Program-made: the position numbers and the translations under genes
Assembly: GCA_018402615.1 (NCBI GenBank)
Contig: JAGYIH010000002.1
Coordinates: 4,635 to 68,634, forward strand
Direction: 5' to 3'
Origin: Aquiluna sp.
GTDB taxonomy: Bacteria; Actinomycetota; Actinomycetes; Actinomycetales; Microbacteriaceae
DNA: 64,000 nucleotides
The notes under the pieces: generated by a model
What the model was told of the DNA's origin: nothing
The model's database searches: none
What the model saw: the letters and a program-made list of their open reading frames with translations, nothing else
In this document: positions 25,126-35,207 of the stretch, in pieces
Position numbering within the stretch: the stretch's first letter is position 1
Layout: each line of letters begins with the position of its first letter

Positions 25126-27849
25126 GTGTCATTTAACAACCAAGATCCATTTGTTCCAAGCGCTCCAGACCGCGATCCACAAGAAACCGCGGAATGGCTT
25201 GAATCTCTTGATGCGCTGGCACAAAAGCACGGTAGGGGCCGAGCCCGAGAGATCATGCAGTCGCTGCTGAGGCGTTCTGGTGAACTGCAACTCAACGTTC
25301 CGCTGGTTCCCACAACGGACTACATAAACACCATCAGCCCGGAAGATGAGCCGCAATTCCCCGGCGATGAGGCCATTGAGCGCACATACCGAGCCTGGAT
25401 GCGTTGGAACGCTGCGATCATGGTGCACCGAGCCCAAAGACCCGGCATCGCAGTTGGCGGACACATCTCTTCATTTGCTTCCTCCGCCTCGCTCTATGAG
25501 GTTGGGTTTAATCACTTCTTCAAGGGTCACGACCATCCCCAGGGCGCCGACCAGGTCTTCATCCAAGGTCACGCATCTCCCGGCCCATACGCCCGAGCAT
25601 TCTTAGAGGGACGCCTCTCCCCCGAGGATATGGACAACTTCCGCCAGGAGAAGTCCAGACCCGGAAGGGGCCTTCCAAGCTACCCTCACCCCCGTTTAAT
25701 GCCGGAGTTCTGGCAGTTCCCGACAGTTTCGATGGGGCTTGGACCAATTAATGCGATCTATCAGGCTCAGTTCAATCGCTACCTGCAGGGAAGAAACTTT
25801 AGCGACACCTCAGGACAGCACGTTTGGGCATTTTTGGGTGACGGGGAACTTGACGAGGTTGAAAGCCGCGGAGCTCTTCAGCTGGCTGCAAATGATGGTC
25901 TTGACAACCTCACCTTCGTCGTAAATGCAAACCTGCAACGCCTCGACGGTCCGGTTCGTGGAAACGGCAAGATTATTCAGGAGCTGGAAAGCTTCTTCAG
26001 GGGGGCTGGCTGGAACGTCATCAAGGTGATCTGGGGTCGAGAGTGGGATGCGCTGCTGTCCAAAGACCACGACGGTGCTTTGGTAGACCTAATGAACAAA
26101 ACGCCAGATGGTGACTACCAAACCTATAAGGCGGAGTCCGGAGGGTTCATCAGGGAGAACTTCTTCGACAGGGACCCCAGAACCAGCAAATTGGTTGCTG
26201 ACCTGAGTGATGACCAGATATGGGGCTTGAAGCGTGGTGGGCATGACTACAACAAGATCTATGCCGCCTACCAGTCGGCGATGAACCACAAGGGGCAACC
26301 GACTGTAATCATCGCAAAGACAGTCAAGGGCTACGGTTTGGGCAAGAGCTTCGAGGGACGCAATGCCACCCACCAGATGAAAAAACTCACACTAGATAAT
26401 CTCAAAGACTTCAGGGACGAGATGAGGGTTCCAATCTCGGATGCGCAACTGGAAGCCGACCCTTACCAGCCGCCCTACTACAACCCCGGACCAAGTAGCC
26501 CTGAATTGCAGTACATGCAGGATCGTCGATCGGAACTTGGCGGTTACTTGCCTGAGCGCCGAACCGACTTTGTGAGCTTTGCACTTCCCGAGGATAAGGC
26601 CTACGAGGTTTCGAAAAAGGGCAGTGGTAATCAGGAGATCGCCACCACGATGGCGTTTGTCAGACTTTTGAAGGACCTGCTTAAATCTGACGGCACCGGC
26701 GAGCGAATCCAGATGATCATTCCCGATGAGGCTAGAACTTTCGGAATGGATGCATTTTTCCCAACTGCGAAGATCTACAACCCCTTCGGACAAAAGTACC
26801 TATCGGTTGATCGCGAACTACTGCTCAGTTATAAGGAAGCCACCAACGGCCAGATTTTACACACGGGCATCAATGAAGCTGGATCAGTAGCCGCGTTTAC
26901 GGCAGCCGGCTCGAGCTATGCAACCCATGGCCAACCCATCATCCCGTTTTATGTTTTCTACTCAATGTTTGGTTTCCAGCGCACCGCTGACGCGATTTGG
27001 CTCGCTGGTGACCAGATGGTGCGTGGGTTCATGATCGGAGCGACAGCAGGAAGAACCACCTTGACAGGCGAGGGACTGCAGCACGCGGACGGACACTCAC
27101 CCGTCATCGCAAGCACTAATCCGGCAGTAATTACGTACGACCCCGCCTATGGCTACGAGATCGGTCACATAATTCGAACTGGTATCGAGCGAATGTATGG
27201 CGGCAAGCATAAAGATCCAAATGTCATGTATTACCTCACGGTTTACAACGAGCCAATGCTGCAGCCAGCGGAACCAGAGGACGTTGACGTCGACGGTATT
27301 AGTCGGGGCCTTCATCTAATCTCCAAAAATCCAGCCACCGGGCACAAGGCCCAGATTCTGGCCTCGGGGGTAGCTGTTCCTTGGGCACTCGAGGCGCAAC
27401 AGCTACTTTTGGAGTGGGGTGTTTCCGCAGATGTTTGGTCGGTAACTAGCTGGACCGAGTTGCGAAAGGACGGCTTAGCGTCTGACCAGGAGAAGTTCCT
27501 ATATCCAGATCAGGAAGCCACCATGCCCTACATCACCCAGCGACTTGCGGATGCAGCTGGTCCAAAGCTTGGGGTGAGCGACTTCATGCACGCGGTACCG
27601 GACATGATACGTCCATGGGTACCAGGTAGATACGCAACCCTTGGAGCTGATGGTTTTGGATTCAGTGACACGCGAGCAGCCGCAAGAAGGCACTTCAAGA
27701 TCGATGGACCTTCAATTGCGGTCCGCGTTTTGGAGCAGCTAGTTGAAAAGGACAAGATTGCAGCGGAGATTCCGCAGCAGGCAATCGCAAAGTATGACCT
27801 TCACAACGTAGCTGCCGGGACTTCCGGAACGGCCGGTGGTGACGCCTAA
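25126..27849 (+). CDS. aceE: Pyruvate dehydrogenase E1 component (homodimeric)
   Basis: A 907-residue thiamin-diphosphate enzyme decarboxylating pyruvate and acetylating the E2 lipoyl group. [17 protein letters not shown] (about 240-256) opens the ThDP motif; [16 protein letters not shown] lies in the pyrimidine domain. GTG start (25126-25128) has AGAGG five bases before it, and homology starts with [15 protein letters not shown]. An upstream in-frame start at 25030 lacks a ribosome-binding site. The stop overlaps the start of fasR, linking acetyl-CoA supply to the fatty-acid operon. Confidence 0.96.
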   Translation: MSFNNQDPFVPSAPDRDPQETAEWLESLDALAQKHGRGRAREIMQSLLRRSGELQLNVPLVPTTDYINTISPEDEPQFPGDEAIERTYRAWMRWNAAIMVHRAQRPGIAVGGHISSFASSASLYEVGFNHFFKGHDHPQGADQVFIQGHASPGPYARAFLEGRLSPEDMDNFRQEKSRPGRGLPSYPHPRLMPEFWQFPTVSMGLGPINAIYQAQFNRYLQGRNFSDTSGQHVWAFLGDGELDEVESRGALQLAANDGLDNLTFVVNANLQRLDGPVRGNGKIIQELESFFRGAGWNVIKVIWGREWDALLSKDHDGALVDLMNKTPDGDYQTYKAESGGFIRENFFDRDPRTSKLVADLSDDQIWGLKRGGHDYNKIYAAYQSAMNHKGQPTVIIAKTVKGYGLGKSFEGRNATHQMKKLTLDNLKDFRDEMRVPISDAQLEADPYQPPYYNPGPSSPELQYMQDRRSELGGYLPERRTDFVSFALPEDKAYEVSKKGSGNQEIATTMAFVRLLKDLLKSDGTGERIQMIIPDEARTFGMDAFFPTAKIYNPFGQKYLSVDRELLLSYKEATNGQILHTGINEAGSVAAFTAAGSSYATHGQPIIPFYVFYSMFGFQRTADAIWLAGDQMVRGFMIGATAGRTTLTGEGLQHADGHSPVIASTNPAVITYDPAYGYEIGHIIRTGIERMYGGKHKDPNVMYYLTVYNEPMLQPAEPEDVDVDGISRGLHLISKNPATGHKAQILASGVAVPWALEAQQLLLEWGVSADVWSVTSWTELRKDGLASDQEKFLYPDQEATMPYITQRLADAAGPKLGVSDFMHAVPDMIRPWVPGRYATLGADGFGFSDTRAAARRHFKIDGPSIAVRVLEQLVEKDKIAAEIPQQAIAKYDLHNVAAGTSGTAGGDA

Positions 27850-29002
27850 CTCGGTCTCCTGGCTAAATTCAATAGCCGGAGACTTGGCCACCGCAACGCT
27901 AACGCGGTTGGACCAGACTCTCGCGTGGTACAGAGACATGCCACCAGCAAGAAGAGCGGCAATTGGGTCTGTGGCCCAAAACGGCATCACGAGCTTCATA
28001 CAGTGGTATGAAGATCCTGTTTCACAGCCTTCGGTCGCAGCCGATGTCTTCGGTAGTGCGCCCAGAGAGCTGTTGCGCTCAATCTCGCTTCAGGAAACCC
28101 TGCAGGTAGTTCGTGTTGTGGTTGAAATGGTTGAAGAGCGAGTGGTCAAGGAACACCCGGAACTGCACGAGGCAATTCTTCGCTACTCAAGAGACATCGC
28201 CTTCAGCGCTGCCGACATCTACGCCAAGGCAGCTGAAGCCCGTGGTTTGTGGGATGCCCGCTTGGAAGCACTGGTTGTTGATTCTGTCATCAGCGGCGAA
28301 AGCTCTCAGGAAATCTCATCTCGAGTCGCGGCATTGGGATGGCGAGCTGACGGCCAGGTAGCAGTGCTCTTGGGTCTAACTCCCAATGAGCCAGATCCAG
28401 ATTCAATAAGAAAGATTGCTCGCAAGACTCGCTCAGATGTCCTGGTTGGAATTCAAGGCAGACGCCAAGTTGTGGTCATTGGCCTTTTGGAACCATCGGA
28501 AAACGCGGATACAGAAATTTCTGCTCTTGCAACGCTCTTAGAGGCGCACTTTGCACCCGGTCCCTTGGTTTTGGGACCCGTGGTCCCAACCGTTTCGGAA
28601 GCATCAAGGTCAGCCAAAGCCGCTTTAGCTGGAAATTCGGTCGCCGGCACAACCAGCTTGAAGCATCGACCAACGCTCGCCGATGAGCTTTTGCCCGAGC
28701 GGGCCCTAGCTGGAGACCAGTTGGCGAAAAGCACACTGATTCAGGTTTTATACCATCCAATTGCAGACGCCTCCGCAGAGCTTCTGAACACACTGCGGAC
28801 CTATCTGGAATGCGGCCGGAGTCTTGAGGCAACCTCGAAGGTGCTCTTCGTCCACGCCAATACCGTCCGTTATCGTCTGCGTCGGATTCAAGAGATCCTG
28901 GGAGCAGATGCTACAGATCCGAGAATGGCATTTGTGTTGCAGGTTGCTTTGGCGCTTGGTGCCATCTCAGACTCCGAGACCGGAATCAGGAGAGAGTATT
29001 GA
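27836..29002 (+). CDS. fasR: PucR-type transcription factor FasR, fatty acid synthesis regulator
   Basis: A 388-residue regulator with a C-terminal PucR helix-turn-helix ([33 protein letters not shown], about 335-375). It lies directly before fabD, as the S. coelicolor FasR gene does, where the protein activates the fabD-fabH-acpP-fabF operon; that function is inferred from position. Tandem GTG codons at 27836 and 27839; overlaps the aceE stop by 14 bases and shares TTGA with fabD. Confidence 0.85.
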   Translation: MVTPNSVSWLNSIAGDLATATLTRLDQTLAWYRDMPPARRAAIGSVAQNGITSFIQWYEDPVSQPSVAADVFGSAPRELLRSISLQETLQVVRVVVEMVEERVVKEHPELHEAILRYSRDIAFSAADIYAKAAEARGLWDARLEALVVDSVISGESSQEISSRVAALGWRADGQVAVLLGLTPNEPDPDSIRKIARKTRSDVLVGIQGRRQVVVIGLLEPSENADTEISALATLLEAHFAPGPLVLGPVVPTVSEASRSAKAALAGNSVAGTTSLKHRPTLADELLPERALAGDQLAKSTLIQVLYHPIADASAELLNTLRTYLECGRSLEATSKVLFVHANTVRYRLRRIQEILGADATDPRMAFVLQVALALGAISDSETGIRREY

Positions 29003-29892
29003 GAATCGTTGTAGCACCGGGACAAGGGTCACAAAGCCCCGGGTTTTTGGTCCCCTGGATAGAAGAGGTTCCAGGGTTTCTCGAACAACTAAGACACTAT
29101 TCCGACGTCGTTGACTTGGACTTAGTGTCGCTAGGAACTGAAGGGTCAGAGGAAGCAATCAAAGACACGGCTGTGGCGCAGCCACTAATCGTTGCCGCCT
29201 CGCTCGCGGCCTTTAGAACTCTCATGAAGGACGTGCCAGTTCAAGCAGTCGCGGGACACTCTGTTGGAGAGTTCACGGCAGCAGCGATCGCGGGAGTGCT
29301 CAGCGACGCAGAAGCTCTGGTTATGGTGTCAACTCGCGCAATAGCAATGGCGAAAGCTGCTGCCCAGGTTGAGACTTCAATGGCGGCAGTAATCGGTGCA
29401 GAGGAATCCGAACTTGAATCAAAACTGGAGCAGCTAAGCCTTCAAGGCGCGAACTTTAATGGCGCAGGCCAGGTCGTCGTGGCTGGGCTAAAGGACTCGA
29501 TTCAGAAACTTATTGCAGACCCGCCCCAGCGAGCACGTGTCATCGAGTTGAAGGTCGCCGGTGCTTTTCACACCCACTTTATGGAAAGCGCGAGGGTCGA
29601 ACTGGCGACAATGCGCAGTAACTTGACTGGCAAGACACCAGTAATGAACCTCTACAGCAACCAGGGTGGACAACTGGTTACAGACGGTGAGACGTTTCTG
29701 GACCTGCTGGTGTCTCAGGTAACCAATCCGGTTCGCTGGGACAAGGTCATGGTTGGCCTGAGAGGTCTTGAGGCCGAAATAGTAGAACTACCACCGGCTG
29801 GCGCGCTGTCGGGATTGCTAAAAAGAGGCGTGGAAGATTGTAGGTCTGTGCCACTTCGGAACCCTCAAGACTTTGAGAAGGTAGAGAAATGA
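28999..29892 (+). CDS. fabD: Malonyl-CoA:ACP transacylase
   Basis: A 297-residue acyltransferase loading malonyl onto ACP. GQGSQSPGFL at the N-terminus, GHSVGEFTA (catalytic Ser, about 87-95), AFHTHFM with the catalytic His, and a GAL motif near the end. The Arg usually seen after the nucleophile elbow is less obvious. TTG start overlapping the fasR stop, ATGA overlap with fabH. Confidence 0.94.
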   Translation: MRIVVAPGQGSQSPGFLVPWIEEVPGFLEQLRHYSDVVDLDLVSLGTEGSEEAIKDTAVAQPLIVAASLAAFRTLMKDVPVQAVAGHSVGEFTAAAIAGVLSDAEALVMVSTRAIAMAKAAAQVETSMAAVIGAEESELESKLEQLSLQGANFNGAGQVVVAGLKDSIQKLIADPPQRARVIELKVAGAFHTHFMESARVELATMRSNLTGKTPVMNLYSNQGGQLVTDGETFLDLLVSQVTNPVRWDKVMVGLRGLEAEIVELPPAGALSGLLKRGVEDCRSVPLRNPQDFEKVEK

Positions 29893-30887
29893 AATCACTG
29901 CAGCAGACCGAACCGGTCTTGTTCAGCAGAATCTACTCACTTGGGGCAGCTAGGGGCGAGTTGATTGTCAGTAATGATGAAGTCTCTGGGCCAATTAACT
30001 CCTCCGACGAGTGGATTAGGCAGCGCACGGGAATAGCCACCAGGCGCAGAGCCAGTAAAGAGCAGTCCTTGATGGACCTCAGCGTTGAGGCAGCAACCGA
30101 GGCAATCCAAAAGGCAAAAATCGACCCAGCGCTGATAGACGCAGTTATTTTGGCCACCATTTCCTTTCCCTACCAAACACCGTCTGGGGCCTCGCTCCTG
30201 AGCGACCTAGTTGGCGCTAAGGGCGCCGCGAGCTACGACATCTCTGCCGCTTGCGCGGGTTACTGTTACGGCATCGCACAGGCTGACGCTTTGGTGCGCG
30301 CTGGTGTGGCAAAGTACGTACTTGTTGTTGGGGCAGAGAAACTCAGTGACTTTATAGACCCTGCTGATCGTTCGATCTCATTCCTACTTGGAGACGGTGC
30401 TGGAGCCGCAATTGTTGGCCCCAGCGACCACGCTGGCATTTCCAAGACCGTGTGGGGTGCTGACGGCGCCAACTGGGACAAGGTTGGGATGACCGACTCG
30501 CTCATTGATTTTAGAGATGGCAAGGTCCCATGGCCCACGCTAATTCAAGAGGGTCAGTCGGTGTTCCGCTGGGCAGTATGGGAAATGGCGAAGGTTGCCG
30601 GCGAGGCCCTGGAGGCTGCAGGACTTGATGCCAGCGATCTGTCCGCGCTTGTAACCCACCAAGCAAACGAAAGAATCATAGACGAACTGGCTAAGCAGCT
30701 CGGAGTGCCTGAAAGCGTTGTGGTGGCGAAGGACATTGTCGACACCGGCAACACCTCTGCCGCCTCGATTCCACTAGCCATGCACCGCATACTGTCGGAG
30801 GGTAAGGTCAAATCCGGCGGATATGCCCTTCAGATAGGTTTTGGCGCGGGGCTTGCCTATGCGGCCCAAGTTGTAGAACTCCCATAA
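29889..30887 (+). CDS. fabH: Beta-ketoacyl-ACP synthase III
   Basis: A 332-residue condensing enzyme starting fatty acid chains from acyl-CoA and malonyl-ACP. Triad: Cys in ISAACAGYCYG (about 122), His in VTHQANERIID (about 256), Asn in DTGNTSAASIP (about 287). SSDEWIRQRTGI is typical of the N-terminus. Coupled to fabD. Confidence 0.95.
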   Translation: MKSLQQTEPVLFSRIYSLGAARGELIVSNDEVSGPINSSDEWIRQRTGIATRRRASKEQSLMDLSVEAATEAIQKAKIDPALIDAVILATISFPYQTPSGASLLSDLVGAKGAASYDISAACAGYCYGIAQADALVRAGVAKYVLVVGAEKLSDFIDPADRSISFLLGDGAGAAIVGPSDHAGISKTVWGADGANWDKVGMTDSLIDFRDGKVPWPTLIQEGQSVFRWAVWEMAKVAGEALEAAGLDASDLSALVTHQANERIIDELAKQLGVPESVVVAKDIVDTGNTSAASIPLAMHRILSEGKVKSGGYALQIGFGAGLAYAAQVVELP

Positions 30888-30924
30888 AATAAACCGACAT
30901 CCAAGAATCAATTTAGGAGAAACC

Positions 30925-31173
30925 ATGGCACTGACCCAACAAGAAGTACTAGCAGGACTGGCTGAGCTCGTGAACGACGAGACCGGTATCAGTGCTGACG
31001 CAGTGCAGATGGACAAGTCCTTCACCGACGACCTTGACATCGATTCAATTTCGATGATGACAATCGTCGTAAACGCTGAGGACAAGTTTGGCGTGAAGAT
31101 TCCAGACGAAGAGGTTAAGAACCTAATTACCGTGGCTGACGCGGTCAACTTCATCTCAAGCAACCAGGGCTAG
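30925..31173 (+). CDS. acpP: Acyl carrier protein
   Basis: An 82-residue acidic helical protein carrying chains during type II fatty acid synthesis. The phosphopantetheine Ser is in DLDIDSISMM (about residue 40). AGGAGAAACC before the ATG is the strongest ribosome-binding site of the operon, in line with high ACP demand; the 37-base gap could hold an internal promoter. Confidence 0.96.
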   Translation: MALTQQEVLAGLAELVNDETGISADAVQMDKSFTDDLDIDSISMMTIVVNAEDKFGVKIPDEEVKNLITVADAVNFISSNQG

Positions 31174-31177
31174 CTAG

Positions 31178-32410
31178 ATGCGTCGCGTCGTCGTCACCGG
31201 GCTCGGAGCTACCACCCCACTCGGTGGTGACGTCTCAACCAGCTGGCAATCATTGCTCGCTGGTGAATCAGGTATTTCCACACTGGAACAGGAATGGGTG
31301 GAGCGCTACGAGCTCCCCGTTACCTTTGCGGGGCAGGCCAAGATCTCGGCAGAGCATGAACTCACGCCGCAGGAGCGAAAGCGACTAGATCCCTCTTCAC
31401 AATTCGCACTGATAGCAGCACGCCAAGCTTGGTTGGACGCAGGCGAACCTGAAGTTGACCCGGAGCGACTCGCAGTTGATTTCGCAACCGGCATCGGTGG
31501 AGTCTGGACACTGTTGGACGCCTTTGACACACTCAAGGAGCGCGGTCCAAGACGAGTATTGCCGATGACAGTGCCAATGCTTATGCCCAATGGGCCGGCC
31601 GCCGCAATCGGTATGGCATTGGGCGCTAGAGCCGGTGTTAGAACGGCTGTCAGTGCCTGCGCCTCGGGGAACGAATCAATAGCAAATGCGTTCCAGCGAA
31701 TTCGGTCGGGTGAGGCAGACATCGTTGTCGCAGGCGGTGCGGAGGCCGCAATTCACCCGCTCCCAATAGCAAGCTTCGCAGCGATGCACGCTCTCAGCAA
31801 ACGCAATGATGACCCGACGGCGGCATCTAGGCCATACGACACTGACCGTGACGGTTTTGTAATGGGTGAGGGTGCTGGAGCGCTGGTTCTTGAAAGCCTT
31901 GAGGGTGCTCAGGCACGTGGAGCAAAGATTTACTGCGAGATTGTCGGAACCAGCGTTACCTCCGATGCCTACCACATCACAGCTCCGGACCCGCAGGGGG
32001 CGGGGGCAGCTAGAGCGATCCTTGGCGCTCTTGAAATGGCTGATTCAACTATTGGAGACGTCGAGCACGTCAATGCGCATGCCACCTCTACGCCGGTGGG
32101 TGATATTGCCGAATACACGGCTATAAAGCGAGTCTTTGCCACTCACACCGAAAACTTGGTCGTGGCCGCCACTAAGGCCTCCACAGGGCACCTACTCGGA
32201 GGAGCAGGAGCCATAGAAGCAGTCTTCACAATTCTTGCCCTAAAGCACCAGCTGGCGCCGGGAACCATAAACCTTGACAACCAGGATGCTGAGATCCCAC
32301 TGAATGTGCCACGGAAGCCTCTAACGCTTTCCAGGCCTGACGCAATCGCAATCAGCAACAGCTTTGGCTTTGGCGGTCACAACGCCGTCTTGGCTTTTAG
32401 AAACATCTAG
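31178..32410 (+). CDS. fabF: Beta-ketoacyl-ACP synthase II
   Basis: A 410-residue elongating condensing enzyme. Cys in AVSACASGNESIANAF (about 161), His in NAHATSTPVGD and His in KASTGHLLGGAGAIEA; ends with NSFGFGGHNAVL. Four bases after acpP. The 3' end overlaps the convergent DUF3145 gene by four bases. Confidence 0.95.
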   Translation: MRRVVVTGLGATTPLGGDVSTSWQSLLAGESGISTLEQEWVERYELPVTFAGQAKISAEHELTPQERKRLDPSSQFALIAARQAWLDAGEPEVDPERLAVDFATGIGGVWTLLDAFDTLKERGPRRVLPMTVPMLMPNGPAAAIGMALGARAGVRTAVSACASGNESIANAFQRIRSGEADIVVAGGAEAAIHPLPIASFAAMHALSKRNDDPTAASRPYDTDRDGFVMGEGAGALVLESLEGAQARGAKIYCEIVGTSVTSDAYHITAPDPQGAGAARAILGALEMADSTIGDVEHVNAHATSTPVGDIAEYTAIKRVFATHTENLVVAATKASTGHLLGGAGAIEAVFTILALKHQLAPGTINLDNQDAEIPLNVPRKPLTLSRPDAIAISNSFGFGGHNAVLAFRNI

Positions 32411-32847
32411 ACCGCTCGAGGCATTTCGTCATAGCGGAGAAGTTCAAGCCGGTATGGCTCCAACATGTCTAACCACGCAGTTCCCTGCAGCATTCTCAGC
32501 CTGCGCTCAAAATCCATGAGATTTCCGGCCGATTGTTTGAGCTGCAGTGCAACCTGCTCCGCTCTGAGAATTACCTCGCCAGCCTCGTCTATGGCCTGGC
32601 GATGAATTCCAAGGCCTGGGTGAAATAGAAATCGCTCTGCTCGATCTTCAATCTCAAAGACGCAGCCGACCCTGGAAAGACCTGACGCAAGATTCGATGA
32701 ACTAACCGCAATTTCGGCAATCAGCTGAAAATGCTGGGGCATATTGCGCTGGGGAAACCACTTGCTGGAGACGCGGAAAGACTCGAGAAGTTTGTCAACT
32801 TCCCGTCGCTGACTTCTGGATGCACTGAGCACCCACAATCTTGACAA
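32407..32847 (-). CDS. DUF3145 protein
   Basis: A 146-residue actinobacterial protein of the DUF3145 family, which regularly follows fabF. RLWVLSASRSQRREVDKLL, RVGCVFEIEDRAERFLFHP and AWLDMLEPYRLELLRYDE fit the family pattern (APR.L...VEW, FEV...G..Y.CTP, PWD..LEPFR). TTG start with AGAGG six bases before it. Unknown function; conservation next to the fab genes hints at lipid metabolism. Shorter and more divergent than typical, so some doubt remains. Confidence 0.72.
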   Translation of the reverse strand: MSRLWVLSASRSQRREVDKLLESFRVSSKWFPQRNMPQHFQLIAEIAVSSSNLASGLSRVGCVFEIEDRAERFLFHPGLGIHRQAIDEAGEVILRAEQVALQLKQSAGNLMDFERRLRMLQGTAWLDMLEPYRLELLRYDEMPRAV

Positions 32848-32928
32848 TCTCTACCTCTCGATTCAGTTGCGTCTTCCCCAACGTCCTGAATCGAATACCG
32901 CCAACCTAAAGGGTTCAATGGGCCTTTG

Positions 32929-34371
32929 TCAAAGTGATTCTCGTTTGGCTTCCTGGGCATGCAGTGCTGATAGGTCCCCAAGGCGCTTATAACCACTCAC
33001 CGGCTGGAACATGCGATGGTTCTTGGAAAACTCTTCCAAGTGGTTTCCAATGAAGTCCCAATAGCCAGCTGTGATTGGACAAGCGTTATCCCCAATGCGA
33101 ACCTTGGGGTCAAACTGACAGCCCTTACAGTGGTTGGTCATTCGGTTTATGTAAGCGCCACCGGCCGCATAGGGCTTGGTCGACATCATCCCGCCATCCG
33201 CATAAAGCGACATTCCAATCACATTTGCCGGCATTACCCACGGTGTGCCGTCTGCAAAGGCATCAATAAACCAGTCATTTACCTCTTGAGGTTGATAACC
33301 GCGCTGCAAGAACGCATTACCCAAAATCATTAGCCGCGGAATGTGATGCGTCCAAGCGTTCTGATCAATCGATTCGATTGTCTTTGAAACACAGTTCGCC
33401 TTGATCTCCCCCGCTTTCAGATTCTTTATAGCCAGAGGCAATGATCGATTCGCCCCAAGTGAGTTGCTGTTTACGTATTCGGCTGGGAAGTGCCAATAGA
33501 GATGCCAGACGTAGTCCCGCCAACCTATAACCTGCCGGATAAAGCCCTCGACAGAGGAAATTGGCGCAGCGCCGTCACGGTATCGCGCCTCAACCCTTCT
33601 CACAAGTGAAACAGGGTCAATTAGCCCCAGGTTCATTGGCACCGAGAGCATCGAGTGGGCCATGACCCAGTCTCGCTCGTCGACCGCGTCCTCATATGGT
33701 CCAAAAAGTGGCAGTCGATTATCCAGGAAATCAAGGATTGCGGTTTCCGCTTCACTTTGAGTAGCAGCAAAGCGCCTCGGGCCGTCAGATCCAAGAAACT
33801 TCACCCCACTCGCGGAAAGCTGATCAAGCCTTGATCGAACCTCCTGGTCTAAAGCATCCTCTGTGGGTTGCCAGGGGTGTGGAAGACCTAGACCAGATTT
33901 TGGAGGCGGTAGCCGGTTTTCCTCATCAAAGTTCCACTTGCCATCAACTGGATCTGGTCCATGCATCAAAAGATCTAGCCTTCGACGCTGGATACGGTAA
34001 AAGTCCTCAAGCTTGAGCTTGGACTTGTCTCGAGCAAACTGGGCAAACTCTGCCCTGCTTGAACAGAAACCTCGATGCTCTAAGAGCTCAATCTCAAGAG
34101 ATTCGGCCAGCGCAAGCATTGGCCTGGAGGATGGCTTCACCGCTATTGAGAGACCCGCGACTCCCTTTAGGTCCCTGTAACTCTCGACCTCCATTAGCTT
34201 TACGCCGGCGTCTCTGCCACGGGCCAAAAGCGAATAGAGGATCAGGTGGGCCTTCTGCCTGTGATAGCTGCGCTTTGCAAACTGGCTGGTGACCACTGGG
34301 AGCAATTTGTCGCCACCCAGGTCAAAATGGGCACCAAGCTGATCAGCAAAGAGCAGTTGCATTGATTCCAC
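32929..34371 (-). CDS. FeS-type cryptochrome/photolyase-related protein (PhrB-like)
   Basis: A 480-residue protein of the deoxyribodipyrimidine photolyase-related (FeS-BCP, PhrB) clade. VEGFIRQVIGWRDYVWHLYW is the FAD-domain signature; HIPRLMILGNAFLQRGYQP and WVMPANVIGMSLYADGG follow. Four Cys placed like the PhrB 4Fe-4S ligands: ANCVSK (about 327), CKGC (about 414-417) and NACP (about 430). Known members repair (6-4) photoproducts with light. Start GTG at 34371 or ATG at 34362. Divergent from tdk. Fits a sunlit surface-water habitat (inference). Confidence 0.9.
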   Translation of the reverse strand: MESMQLLFADQLGAHFDLGGDKLLPVVTSQFAKRSYHRQKAHLILYSLLARGRDAGVKLMEVESYRDLKGVAGLSIAVKPSSRPMLALAESLEIELLEHRGFCSSRAEFAQFARDKSKLKLEDFYRIQRRRLDLLMHGPDPVDGKWNFDEENRLPPPKSGLGLPHPWQPTEDALDQEVRSRLDQLSASGVKFLGSDGPRRFAATQSEAETAILDFLDNRLPLFGPYEDAVDERDWVMAHSMLSVPMNLGLIDPVSLVRRVEARYRDGAAPISSVEGFIRQVIGWRDYVWHLYWHFPAEYVNSNSLGANRSLPLAIKNLKAGEIKANCVSKTIESIDQNAWTHHIPRLMILGNAFLQRGYQPQEVNDWFIDAFADGTPWVMPANVIGMSLYADGGMMSTKPYAAGGAYINRMTNHCKGCQFDPKVRIGDNACPITAGYWDFIGNHLEEFSKNHRMFQPVSGYKRLGDLSALHAQEAKRESL

Positions 34372-34383
34372 CTATACGATTTG

Positions 34384-34389
34384 TAACTA
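34384..34389 (+). promoter_or_regulatory. -10 hexamer of leaderless tdk promoter
   Basis: TAACTA, 8 bases before the tdk ATG, in the 26-36-base divergent gap with the photolyase gene. Confidence 0.3.
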
Positions 34390-34397
34390 GAACAACT

Positions 34398-35000
34398 ATG
34401 AGCAAACTCTATTTCCGCTACGGCGCTATGAACTCAGGCAAGAGCACATCTCTGCTCCAAGCCGCATTCAATTATGAGGAGAGATCTCAATACGTCCTTT
34501 TGACCAAACCGGCAATTGATTCAAAGGGTGACCGCTCCATAATCTCAAGACTGGGCGTCTCTAGAGAGGTTGACTTTCTCATCGAGCCGGCACAGAACCT
34601 TCGCGAGGTGTTTGGTCAATACTCGTCAGACTTCACTAATCGACACTCGCAGCCAGTTGCCTGCCTGCTGATAGACGAGTCGCAGTTCTTGACCGAAGCG
34701 CAGGTCGACCAAGCCCTTGAGATAGCCGTGCTGGACAATGTTCCGGTGTTGGCATATGGAATCCGTACCGATTTCCAAACCAAGAGCTTCCCTGGTTCAC
34801 GAAGACTCATGGAGATTTCCCATTCGCTTGAAGAGCTAAAGACAATTTGTCGGTGTGGTCGCAAAGCAATGTTTAATGCCAGGAAAATCAATGGCAGGTT
34901 TACTTTCGATGGCGACCAAGTCGCAATAGATGGCGACCAGGTCTCCTACGAGTCACTCTGCGCCAGCTGCTACTTGGAACGAAAGCAAGTAAGCAACTAA
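34398..35000 (+). CDS. tdk: Thymidine kinase
   Basis: A 200-residue type II thymidine kinase. P-loop GAMNSGKSTSLL (7-18), Walker B LLIDESQFL, lasso and zinc site CRCGRK plus CASCYLERK. It salvages thymidine to dTMP. ATG at 34398 is the family start (SKLYFRYGAMNSGK) and fits the upstream TAACTA; the in-frame ATG at 34362 overlaps the photolyase gene. Confidence 0.95.
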   Translation: MSKLYFRYGAMNSGKSTSLLQAAFNYEERSQYVLLTKPAIDSKGDRSIISRLGVSREVDFLIEPAQNLREVFGQYSSDFTNRHSQPVACLLIDESQFLTEAQVDQALEIAVLDNVPVLAYGIRTDFQTKSFPGSRRLMEISHSLEELKTICRCGRKAMFNARKINGRFTFDGDQVAIDGDQVSYESLCASCYLERKQVSN

Positions 35001-35132
35001 TTCGACTCATTGGAATCAACAGGCTAACCAAGAAAATCAAGATCTGCCTTTATCCAAACAATGCTGCACACAGCAGCGCAAAGTTCATGCTAAATTTTTG
35101 ATTCACTCATTCCAGGAGGCGAAGTCCAACCA

Positions 35133-35207
35133 GTGGATCTTCCCAGTTATCGTTGCCACACAGCCCTGACCTTGGCCAAACACTATGCGGAGGTCACACT
35201 TTGCTAG
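35133..35207 (+). CDS. Possible leader peptide (uORF) before the CNNM gene
   Basis: GTG-started 24-codon frame (VDLPSYRCHT and so on, ending VTLC) whose TAG lies four bases past the start of the TTG initiator of the next gene, so stop and start overlap. AGGAGG at 35114-35119 is a perfect Shine-Dalgarno sequence but 13 bases from the GTG, which is long. The 35001-35132 stretch shows nothing else I can identify. Confidence 0.25.
   Translation: MDLPSYRCHTALTLAKHYAEVTLC

Noticed and set aside
30925..31173. Second ACP or specialised natural-product cluster around fabH-acpP-fabF
   Set aside because: Gene order and active-site motifs are those of ordinary primary FAS II; no ketoreductase, cyclase or tailoring gene is nearby.
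35001..35200. Possible Mn2+ or Mg2+ riboswitch before the CNNM gene
   Set aside because: I could not find the GGGGAGUAG-type core of yybP-ykoY nor the M-box core; only a short frame and a Shine-Dalgarno sequence are visible.
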